DNA of 22,199 nucleotides, taken from contig JAIPKF010000005.1 of assembly GCA_021733705.1 (NCBI GenBank), positions 1 to 22,199 of the forward strand. Direction: 5' to 3'. Source of the stretch: Chthoniobacterales bacterium. Its GTDB lineage: Bacteria; Verrucomicrobiota; Verrucomicrobiia; Chthoniobacterales; UBA6821. Of this stretch, positions 15,377 through 22,199 are shown piece by piece. Under the pieces are notes generated by a model. That model saw only the letters and a program-made list of their open reading frames with translations. It did no database searches and was not told the origin of the DNA. A program made the position numbers and the translations under genes. How positions within the stretch are numbered: position 1 is the stretch's first letter; every line of letters begins with the position of its first letter.

Positions 15377-16315
15377 ATGAATATTTTTTCCTCCATTAAT
15401 GAGCTTTCACTTTTAAAGGAACCCCTTGTGCTTGTGGGGGGGACTTTTGATGGAGTTCATTTAGGGCATCAAGCTTTAATTTGTCGTGCTCAAGAAGAGG
15501 CTCAGAAATATGGAGGACGTGTGGTGGTGATGACTTTTGATCAACACCCAGCAGCCTTTTTAAGGCCAGAGCAGGCTCCTAAAGTACTCAGTAGTACATC
15601 ACAAAAAATAGAACTGATTGAAAAATTAGGAGTCCGTGAATTGCTCCTACTTCCTTTCAATGCAACTCTTGCTGCTACGACTGCTACTCAATTCATTCAT
15701 CAGATAGTAAAAGCAGCCCCTTCACTAAAAGCCATATGTGTTGGAGCTAATTGGGCTTTTGGCCAAGGAGGCAAGGGGAATGTTACTTTGTTAGGCCAGC
15801 TTGGGGAAAAACATCACTTTTCTGTTATTACAATGGATCCAGTTCTTATTGGGAATGAAGTGGTGAGTAGCACTCGTATTCGCAGCCTTATTGCTACTGG
15901 TGATCTTAAAAATGCTACTGCCTGCCTCGGCTATCGATACACACTCTCTGGGTCCGTGATTCACGGAGCAGGACTTGCCAAAGGACTCGGATTTCCTACA
16001 GCAAACCTTATGGTTGATCAGATGCAGCTGCCTCCTAATGGAGTCTACCTTACAAAAGCATTAGTCCACGGTTCTCTCTATCATGCTGGTGTTAATATTG
16101 GTTTTCGTCCGACGATCTACTGGATCAACAATAAAATTACGGTAGAGGCACATCTACTCGATTTTACTGGAGATCTCTATGGCAAGGAAATGAGACTAGA
16201 GTTTATCTCATTTATTCGTGAGGAAATCACATTTATGAGTATTGAGGATCTGAGAGTTCAGATTAATAAAGATCTTCAAACTGCAAAAACTCTGCTCTTA
16301 GCAGAACCGTTATAG
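15377..16315 (+). CDS. ribF: Bifunctional riboflavin kinase / FMN adenylyltransferase
   Basis: The protein has 312 residues, family-typical. The N-terminal adenylyltransferase domain has GGTFDGVHLGHQ at 21-32 and SSTRIRSLI, both nucleotide-binding motifs. The C-terminal riboflavin kinase domain has KGLGFPTANL around 200-210, with the PTAN ATP/Mg motif, then GVNIGFRPTI and VEAHLLDFTGDLYG. It converts riboflavin to FMN and then FAD in the cytoplasm. It converges on pyk with 17 bp between stops. It follows mqnC with a repeat remnant in between and probably has its own promoter. No Shine-Dalgarno is visible. Confidence 0.96.
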   Translation: MNIFSSINELSLLKEPLVLVGGTFDGVHLGHQALICRAQEEAQKYGGRVVVMTFDQHPAAFLRPEQAPKVLSSTSQKIELIEKLGVRELLLLPFNATLAATTATQFIHQIVKAAPSLKAICVGANWAFGQGGKGNVTLLGQLGEKHHFSVITMDPVLIGNEVVSSTRIRSLIATGDLKNATACLGYRYTLSGSVIHGAGLAKGLGFPTANLMVDQMQLPPNGVYLTKALVHGSLYHAGVNIGFRPTIYWINNKITVEAHLLDFTGDLYGKEMRLEFISFIREEITFMSIEDLRVQINKDLQTAKTLLLAEPL

Positions 16316-16318
16316 AAA

Positions 16319-16343
16319 GAAAAAATCGTCCTCTAGATTTTTC
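16319..16343. terminator. A+T-rich hairpin between convergent ribF and pyk
   Basis: GAAAAAATC (16319-16327) pairs with GATTTTTC (16336-16343) around an eight-base loop that includes the TAG stop of pyk. The A-rich and T-rich sides could act as a bidirectional terminator, but the stem has little G+C. Confidence 0.35.
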
Positions 16344-17745
16344 GAAGCTCAATCGAGTCGACATTCTTGTCTCCCTCTTCAAGGTCGCTAAGAATGACTA
16401 GTGAATTTCCCTTTTCCACCAAGGACCTTTTTAAAAGTATCTCTTCAACATCTGAGAAGATTTGTTTAGTTCCTTGATCTGTGGAGGCTACAATAGGATG
16501 AGTTCCCCAATTGAGAATTAACTGTCGTGCCACTATTTCTGAAGAGGTAATAGCAAAAATAGGGGCTGTTTGCGGACGCAGCTGACTTGCGTAATCAGCC
16601 ATGAAGCCACGGGAAGTAAATACAACAAGAGCAGAATCAGGAAGAGAATTAGCAAGAGAGACCCCCGCACGGGTCGTTTTTTGATGTTCATTTTCTAATT
16701 CTGTTTGCTTTGCATAAGCAGCATAGCCACTCCGCTCAATACGACGAGCTACTCGATCCATGACACGGACACACTCCACAGGATATTTCCCCACTGTGGT
16801 CTCTCCACTCAGCATGATTGCATCTGCTTGTTCAAACACAGCATTTGCCACATCAGTAATTTCAGCTCGCGTAGGAACAGGATTCTCGATCATCGACTCC
16901 AAGAGATGGGTTGCCACAATGACTGGACGACCTAACTGAATCGTTTTTTTCATAATCCGACGTTGAATAATAGGAAGCTCTTCCATCGGGCATTCAACAC
17001 CAAGATCACCACGAGCAATCATCACTGCATCGGTTGCCTCTATGATTTCCTCGATAAATTTCACTGCTGATTGATCTTCTATTTTGGCAATAACACGTGC
17101 TGTCCCATGATTCTTTTCAATAAGACGCTTCATTTCTAAAATGTCATTGGCCTCGCGACAAAAGCTTAAGGCAATAAAATCGACTTCTAGTTCACATCCC
17201 AAAATAACATCAGCAATATCTTTTTCTGTGAGGGGAGGAAGATTCACTCGCACTCCAGGGAGATTGATGTGACGACGGGAACCGAGGGGACCAGGAGTCA
17301 AGACCTCACAACGAATTCTATTATTTTGTTTGCTTAATACTTTCAGGTGGAGAACGCCATTGTCGACCAGCATAACATCACCTTCTGAGATATCATCGAT
17401 AAGACCATCGTAGTTTACATTAACAGAATAGGTCTCTTCGCTTTGAGCTCCACGTACGGTGAATTCCAAGATATCACCAACTTTCAGTTCAAACTTTGAA
17501 GGAAGATCGCCTGTTCGTACGGCTGGCCCTTGTGTATCCATGAGAATACCAACCACCAGTCCTAACTCTTGGGCAATCTGACGAATCATCGGCACAACCT
17601 TGCGTATAGTATCATGGTGGGCATGACTCATGTTCAACCGAAAAATATTCACTCCAGCCTGCATCAACTCACGAAGACGCTCTGAAGTTTCACTAACAGG
17701 ACCTAGGGTTGCTATAATTCGGGTTTTACGAAGAGAGGGAATCAT
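16333..17745 (-). CDS. pyk: Pyruvate kinase
   Basis: The protein has 470 residues, normal for bacterial pyruvate kinase. Substrate and metal residues are visible: Arg36, Asn38 and Ser40 (FRLNMSHAHH); catalytic Lys221 and metal-binding Glu223 (VIAKIEDQ); Asp247 (ARGDLGVE); and Thr279 in IVATHLLESM, where most relatives read ATQML. The C-terminal domain is full-length. It transfers phosphate from phosphoenolpyruvate to ADP in glycolysis, in the cytoplasm. A TATAAA lies 17 bases before the ATG on the minus strand. It is convergent with ribF and divergent from the peptide-binding protein gene. Confidence 0.97.
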   Translation of the reverse strand: MIPSLRKTRIIATLGPVSETSERLRELMQAGVNIFRLNMSHAHHDTIRKVVPMIRQIAQELGLVVGILMDTQGPAVRTGDLPSKFELKVGDILEFTVRGAQSEETYSVNVNYDGLIDDISEGDVMLVDNGVLHLKVLSKQNNRIRCEVLTPGPLGSRRHINLPGVRVNLPPLTEKDIADVILGCELEVDFIALSFCREANDILEMKRLIEKNHGTARVIAKIEDQSAVKFIEEIIEATDAVMIARGDLGVECPMEELPIIQRRIMKKTIQLGRPVIVATHLLESMIENPVPTRAEITDVANAVFEQADAIMLSGETTVGKYPVECVRVMDRVARRIERSGYAAYAKQTELENEHQKTTRAGVSLANSLPDSALVVFTSRGFMADYASQLRPQTAPIFAITSSEIVARQLILNWGTHPIVASTDQGTKQIFSDVEEILLKRSLVEKGNSLVILSDLEEGDKNVDSIELRKI

Positions 17746-17827
17746 GAAAATGAAATAGTACTTTTATAAGATGGCGTTAAAAGATGCCCTAGAAGCGAGA
17801 TTTATGCGAACTATTTTTATTCCATAG

Positions 17828-17856
17828 TTGCATTCGGCTTTTTCAATTAATAATAA
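17828..17856 (+). promoter_or_regulatory. Candidate sigma-70-type promoter for the peptide transporter
   Basis: TTGCAT (17828-17833), a 17-bp spacer, and TAATAA (17851-17856) lie upstream of the gene at 17881. A second candidate -10, TATACT at 17869-17874, sits six bases before the ATG and would give a leaderless message. Both are sequence guesses. Confidence 0.35.
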
Positions 17857-17880
17857 CATGCGTCCAATTATACTCCTTAA

Positions 17881-19950
17881 ATGAACTATATTCGATTTCT
17901 TTTATATGGCATTTCTCTATTTTTAGTGTTGCTCTTTATTGCCTCTTTGATGAACACGGCTTCACTGACTGTTAAAAAAGAGAACGAAATGTCCTTAGGG
18001 ATCAATGCTGAGCCGGTAACACTCAATCCCATACAACAAAGTGATGCTTCCTCAGCACTCGTCACGGGATTTCTTTTTAATGGACTTCTTAAAACAAATG
18101 AAAATCTCGAGCTTGTAGGATCACTCGCCTCAGAGTGGTCGCTAAGTCAAATCACGACTTTTTATTTTTTCAATTCTTTAGCTGCAGAGCGGGCTAAAGT
18201 GATAATAGAAAAAGAAAAAATAGCGCACCCTGAGTGGGGTATTGATACTTTCCTAATAGAACACTCCACTGAACTGAAGCTTACCCTTCATGAACCTGGA
18301 TATCGCCTTAGTGAGTCTATAAGCCAATCTCTTCCAAAAGAGAGCCTTCTTCCTGTTCAAACAGTGCGACTTCAGAGAGATCCTAAAAACTCTAATCCCT
18401 CCATTTTCGAACTTCTTGTCACTACTATTTCGGAGCCCCATTTCAAAGAGCACCTTCAACGGACTCGTAGGAGCGATGATTGTGAGGAGTGGGTGTTTGC
18501 CTCCTCCTTCTCACTGCAAAATTTTTTGGAAAAAAATGCATCTCAGTTTCCATTAAAGATCACTCATCAAGGAACACATCTCTTCACTGCTGAACCGCTC
18601 ATGCACTTCACCTTACGTCATGATGTTTGCTGGCATGATGGAGTGCCATTCACCTCCGCAGATGTCGTTTTTACCTGCCATGCCATTATGGATGATCGTA
18701 TTGCCTCCCCACTGCGTTCCTATTTTGAGCTTGTTTCCAAGATCGAGACACCAGATCCATGGCATCTCATTGTCCATTACCGACATCCTTTTTCACCAGC
18801 ATTGAACAGCTGGACCGCTCCGATCATTCCAGCTCATCTTTTGGAAAACAAAGATCCCTCTCTTTGGGGAAGCTCTTTTAATCGCCATCCAATAGGGACC
18901 GGTCCTTTTTGTTTTGAAGCTTGGAAGAGCAATGAGTACGTACGACTCAAAAAAAATAATCATTATTTTTTAGGGGCTCCTTGGCTTGACTCGATCGCTT
19001 TTCGTATTCTCCCAGATCCCCTCACCCTACGTCTTGCTTTTGAAACACATCAAATTGATTTTTGGGATGCAGCTCCCTGGGCGGTAAAAGGATGCTCTGA
19101 GGATCCGCGTTTTGAAATTTTTGCTTCCCCTGGTAACAGTTATACCTATGTAGGTTGGAACAGCCGCCGACCTCTCTTTGCTGATATTCGGGTTCGTCAA
19201 GCACTCGCCTATGCTGTGAATATTCCTGAAATGATTCAATATCTTCTCTATGGAAACGGAGTGCCATCCACAGGAATTTTTACGCCACGCATGTGGTGTT
19301 ATAATGATTCGATACAACCTTTCTCTTATAATCCTAAAAAAGCTGCTGCACTGCTAGATCAAGCAGGATGGAAAGTTGGTCACGATGGTATACGCACCCG
19401 TGCAGGAAAACGCTTGAGCTTCACCTTACTTACCAGTAATGGAAGCTCTATTGGCCCTGATATTGCACTACTCTTACAAGATAAATTCAGGAAAAATGGG
19501 ATTGAAATGAAAATTGAAAACTACGAGTGGACCGTTTATTTAAAAAAACTACTGGGACACGATTTTGATGCAGTCGTCGCTGCATGGGTACTTCCCGATG
19601 ATTGCGATCAATATGATCTTTGGAATTCAAGCCAATACGTTTCAGGAGGATTTAATTATACAGGATACAATAATCCTCATGTCGACCAACTCCTGCAAGA
19701 GATACGAAATGAATATAGACGTCCTGAGGTAATTCGTCTTGCCAAGGAACTGCAACAAACAATTTATCAGGATCAACCTTATCTCTTCCTTTTTGTTCCC
19801 AAACATACCTCAGTGCTCTGGAAAGGGACCTATCGTGTCTGCTATCCTACAGATCATGGCTTTGTCGACAGACCGCTTGAGCCTTGTAAAGCAGGATGGA
19901 ACTACAACATGGAGTGGTTTTATCGGAAGGATTACCCTCCAATAAAGTAA
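17881..19950 (+). CDS. Peptide/oligopeptide ABC transporter substrate-binding protein with a large insertion
   Basis: The protein has 689 residues, longer than the usual 520-560 of SBP_bac_5 proteins. A hydrophobic N-terminal segment (about 5-28) lacks a lipobox cysteine, so it may be a membrane anchor or a signal peptide. The fold starts with AEPVTLNPIQQSD and LFNGLLKTNENLELVGSLAS. The next conserved block, LRHDVCWHDGVPFTSADVVF, comes only near residue 245, so roughly 120 extra residues are inserted where relatives have about 15-20. Later conserved parts include HPIGTGPFCFEAW, VRQALAYAVN and the C-terminal lobe. It captures peptides outside the membrane for the permeases encoded at 20029 and 20988. 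It probably starts the operon. Confidence 0.88.
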   Translation: MNYIRFLLYGISLFLVLLFIASLMNTASLTVKKENEMSLGINAEPVTLNPIQQSDASSALVTGFLFNGLLKTNENLELVGSLASEWSLSQITTFYFFNSLAAERAKVIIEKEKIAHPEWGIDTFLIEHSTELKLTLHEPGYRLSESISQSLPKESLLPVQTVRLQRDPKNSNPSIFELLVTTISEPHFKEHLQRTRRSDDCEEWVFASSFSLQNFLEKNASQFPLKITHQGTHLFTAEPLMHFTLRHDVCWHDGVPFTSADVVFTCHAIMDDRIASPLRSYFELVSKIETPDPWHLIVHYRHPFSPALNSWTAPIIPAHLLENKDPSLWGSSFNRHPIGTGPFCFEAWKSNEYVRLKKNNHYFLGAPWLDSIAFRILPDPLTLRLAFETHQIDFWDAAPWAVKGCSEDPRFEIFASPGNSYTYVGWNSRRPLFADIRVRQALAYAVNIPEMIQYLLYGNGVPSTGIFTPRMWCYNDSIQPFSYNPKKAAALLDQAGWKVGHDGIRTRAGKRLSFTLLTSNGSSIGPDIALLLQDKFRKNGIEMKIENYEWTVYLKKLLGHDFDAVVAAWVLPDDCDQYDLWNSSQYVSGGFNYTGYNNPHVDQLLQEIRNEYRRPEVIRLAKELQQTIYQDQPYLFLFVPKHTSVLWKGTYRVCYPTDHGFVDRPLEPCKAGWNYNMEWFYRKDYPPIK

Positions 19951-20028
19951 TGAAGAAGGTATCCTTGAAAATTTAAAAATAGATCGTGACAAAGAAGACT
20001 CCTAACCCATTTTATTCGTAATTTTTTT

Positions 20029-20991
20029 ATGCTTTCCTTCATCCTACGTCGCCTTGGCCTTGCTTTTTTTTTGCTTTTTGTGATTAGTCTAATCTCTTTT
20101 TTTATTGTGACACTCACTCCTGGTAGTCCCTATCCATGGGGTGAAATGAATCCCAAGATTTCTCCAGAGCTCAAAGAAGCCTTCCGCAAAAAGTTCCACC
20201 TTGATCGCCCCCTTCCTGTGCAATACTGCCTGATGCTGCATGATCTCTTTACAGGGAAACTCCGTAGCATGAAAGATGAACTTCCAGTCCTCAGGAAAAT
20301 TCTAGACCGTCTTCCTGCGAGTCTTAGGCTTAACATAACAGCAATGCTCTTTTCGCTTTCCTGTGGCACCTTGCTTGGAATTTATGGAGCACGACATGCA
20401 GGTCATTGGCACGATCTTCTGAGCTCATTCTTGGCTTTTCTTTTAATTGCGCTTCCCAGCTTTTGGATTTCTTATTTAGTTGTTATTGGACTTGTAAAAC
20501 ATGTTGGCATTCCGATTTTAGGAACACAAAGTTATGGTATTGATTTTCCCAATGAGTTTTCAAGATGGCTCGATCAAACATGGCACTTAATGCTACCAGC
20601 TCTGATCCTCTCTCTCGGAGCTCTTGCTATACAGTCACGCTATCTTCGTGCAAGCATGATAGAAACACTTCGAGAACATTATATTCTCACAGCACAAGCC
20701 AAAGGACTCTCTTCGTCAGCCATTTTTTATAAACATGCTTTGCGAAATTCACTGCGACCTCTCATTACTGGCATTGGAATGCTTTTGCCGAGCCTTATTA
20801 GTGGAACTGTTATTATCGAAAGTATTTTTGCCTACCCAGGAATGGGACAGCTTGGTTATCAAGCCGTACTAGAACGAGATTACCCTATGCTTGTTGCACT
20901 TAATTTTATTGTTGCAGCACTTGTTCTCATTGGAAATTTTATCTCTGATCTCCTCTATGCTGTTGTTGATCCACGAGTGAGGCTAGAGTGA
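20029..20991 (+). CDS. oppB: Peptide ABC transporter permease (OppB/DppB type)
   Basis: The protein has 320 residues, family-typical. An N-terminal membrane segment (LGLAFFLLFVISLISFFIV) is followed by a periplasmic loop and then about five more segments. The cytoplasmic EAA loop that docks the ATPase is visible as LTAQAKGLSSSAIFYKHALR, followed by ESIFAYPGMGQLG, a block well conserved in OppB. It forms the channel with the second permease. It starts 78 bp after the binding-protein gene and overlaps the next gene by four bases. Confidence 0.92.
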   Translation: MLSFILRRLGLAFFLLFVISLISFFIVTLTPGSPYPWGEMNPKISPELKEAFRKKFHLDRPLPVQYCLMLHDLFTGKLRSMKDELPVLRKILDRLPASLRLNITAMLFSLSCGTLLGIYGARHAGHWHDLLSSFLAFLLIALPSFWISYLVVIGLVKHVGIPILGTQSYGIDFPNEFSRWLDQTWHLMLPALILSLGALAIQSRYLRASMIETLREHYILTAQAKGLSSSAIFYKHALRNSLRPLITGIGMLLPSLISGTVIIESIFAYPGMGQLGYQAVLERDYPMLVALNFIVAALVLIGNFISDLLYAVVDPRVRLE

Positions 20992-21908
20992 TACTTTTTA
21001 AAAGACCTCATACTTTACCTTTTTCCATGGAACAAAAAAAAGACTATTACCAAGATGCGCTATTAAAGAACCATGGAAAAAGTCTTTGTTACCACTTTTT
21101 CAGGAATCCTGTTGCACTCATTGCTCTTATTATTGTTCTTTTTTTGGCCTTAGTAGCAGCAGCAGTTTCCATTTTAAGTTACTACGGAATAGAGTGGCCC
21201 ATGAATCCCAATGAAACCCACCTTAATGCAAGACTGCTTCCGCCAGGCCTGGAACATTGGATTGGAACAGATCATCTTGGGCGTGATGTTTTTTCACGCA
21301 TGCTTCATGGAACTTCAATTTCAATGACAGTGGGATTCACTGCAGTAGCAGTTTCTTTGTCTATTGGTGTCTCCATCGGTTCTGTTGCCGGATACTGTGG
21401 AGGGAAGCTAGATCAGATTTTGATGCGCAGTGTTGATGCTCTCCTCTGTTTTCCTACTTTTTTTTTAATTCTCACTGCAGTAGCTCTCCTAGGACCAAGC
21501 TTAATCAATATTATTGTTGTTATTGGATTGATTAGTTGGACTGGCACAGCCCGTCTTGTACGTGCTGAGTTTTTGACACTACGAGAAACAGAATATGTTT
21601 ACGCAGCACGAATTTTAGGACAACGCTGGTGGAAGTTAATTATCAAACATATGTTACCCAATGCAGCGGCTGTTATTTTGATTACGGCAATTTTAGGTAT
21701 CCCCGAAGCGATTTTAGCAGAAGCCGGATTGAGCTTTCTTGGCTTTGGGGTACAACCACCTCAAGCAACCTGGGGAAACATTATTGCCGATGGAAAAAAT
21801 TATTTCCTTGATGCTTGGTGGCTGATTTTTTTTCCGGGACTTGCAATTTTAATTACCGCTTTATCATTCTACCTTCTGGGAGATGCCTTACGTGAAGTTA
21901 CAGAGTAG
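20988..21908 (+). CDS. oppC: Peptide ABC transporter permease (OppC/DppC type)
   Basis: The protein has 306 residues from a GTG at 20988 that overlaps the oppB stop (GTGA), suggesting coupling. An ATG at 21028 (MEQKKDYYQD) is a good alternative, giving a more usual OppC N-terminus. A membrane segment (VALIALIIVLFLALVAAAVS) is followed by a loop with GTDHLGRDVFSRMLHGT, a hallmark of OppC. The EAA loop reads YAARILGQRWWKLIIKHMLP, followed by EAGLSFLGFGVQPP. The ATPase genes (oppD, oppF) do not follow in the window; a repeat does. Confidence 0.93.
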   Translation: MILFKRPHTLPFSMEQKKDYYQDALLKNHGKSLCYHFFRNPVALIALIIVLFLALVAAAVSILSYYGIEWPMNPNETHLNARLLPPGLEHWIGTDHLGRDVFSRMLHGTSISMTVGFTAVAVSLSIGVSIGSVAGYCGGKLDQILMRSVDALLCFPTFFLILTAVALLGPSLINIIVVIGLISWTGTARLVRAEFLTLRETEYVYAARILGQRWWKLIIKHMLPNAAAVILITAILGIPEAILAEAGLSFLGFGVQPPQATWGNIIADGKNYFLDAWWLIFFPGLAILITALSFYLLGDALREVTE

Positions 21909-21976
21909 TAGAAAGGATCCCTCCAGTCGGAATATCTTTTATTGTCAAATTACTATTATTAAAATCACAAGATTTT

Positions 21977-22160
21977 TAACCCGGATATTTCATACTGATC
22001 GTAACGAGGAGGCTGCGAAGGCTGATGGGGCAAGGCGAGCGATGAAGTCTGACGACGGCTGTGTGTGTGTACACACTGCCCGAGGAAGACTTCGAGATCA
22101 ACGCAGCATCCATATGGCTTCCCGGCCTCCGCAGGTGATCGGTATGAAATATGCGGGCTA
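21977..22160 (+). repeat. Complete dispersed palindromic repeat, reference copy (184 bp)
   Basis: The left end TAACCCGGATATTTCATACT and the right end (complement TAGCCCGCATATTTCATACC) form 24-bp terminal inverted repeats matching at 21 positions. The next arm also pairs (GGAGGCTGCGAAGG with GGCTTCCCGGCCTCC, imperfectly). The central arm has GAAGTCT (22044-22050) against AGACTTC (22087-22093) and a perfect 12-base palindrome GTGTGTACACAC at 22065-22076. The whole element can fold into one long hairpin. Both ends carry TA. It lies 68 bp after oppC. No open reading frame of credible length is inside. Confidence 0.95.
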
Positions 22161-22199
22161 GTCTTCATGGTACCAAAGTAGTTCAACCTGATTTTTCTG

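Noticed and set aside
3859..22160. A peptide like PHQPSRPPRHDQYEISGL is encoded in the same relative frame of several repeat copies
   Set aside because: It follows from conserved DNA in the left arm. Substitutions between copies change amino acids freely and there is no consistent start codon, so it is not a gene.
21..22160. REP/BIME elements driven by a RAYT transposase
   Set aside because: The units are much longer than REPs, have TA-ended terminal inverted repeats and lack the conserved GTAG-type tetranucleotide; no RAYT gene is in the window.

Overview
This window is a moderately A+T-rich bacterial chromosome segment carrying mostly housekeeping genes. Two enzymes of the futalosine route to menaquinone (MqnP and MqnC), an isolated complex I subunit (nuoD), tig-clpP and a YmdB-type phosphodiesterase suggest a member of the PVC group, most likely Verrucomicrobiota. 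This is inference from gene content; no rRNA or marker alignment was available. Almost no start codon is preceded by a recognisable Shine-Dalgarno sequence, which may be a genome-wide trait.

Layout. Positions 1-204 hold only a decayed repeat copy. At 205-2061 is a multi-spanning SSS-like membrane protein fused to a C-terminal hotdog thioesterase domain. It converges with an ATP-grasp-like protein (2085-3428, minus). A small unassigned gene (3541-3861) is followed by an accessory island: an A+T-rich, apparently exported orphan protein (4047-5159, minus) flanked by repeat copies at 3859-3993, 5195-5282 and 5357-5475, with a CAU-anticodon tRNA at 5538-5610. Then come nuoD (5743-6987), tig-clpP (7232-9308) and a ROK sugar kinase (9355-10287). 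The kinase converges on ymdB (10485-11273, minus) across a full repeat. After that lie an N-acetylmuramoyl-L-alanine amidase, a ParA-family ATPase, mqnP-mqnC (overlapping), ribF, pyk (minus), and a peptide ABC importer (binding protein plus two permeases, 17881-21908). A complete repeat copy closes the window (21977-22160).

The most striking feature is the dispersed repeat. Nine loci in 22 kb carry a long imperfect palindrome, about 182-184 bp when complete. It has about 24-bp terminal inverted repeats ending in TA, a set of internal-deletion derivatives, and solo ends. Two arm subtypes share the same flanks but have different central-arm sequences, each still self-complementary. This suggests the folded structure matters more than the sequence. 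The ends often form the stop codon of the preceding gene, and the elements sit mainly at 3' ends and in convergent gaps. A non-autonomous, MITE-like element using a TA target, with possible terminator or mRNA-end roles, fits best. No transposase for it is visible here.

Functionally, MqnP and MqnC help make the quinone that complex I (NuoD) reduces. RibF makes the FMN/FAD used by complex I and other flavoenzymes. Pyk and the ROK kinase serve sugar catabolism. The importer, amidase and exported orphan act at the cell envelope. Trigger factor and ClpP cover protein folding and turnover.
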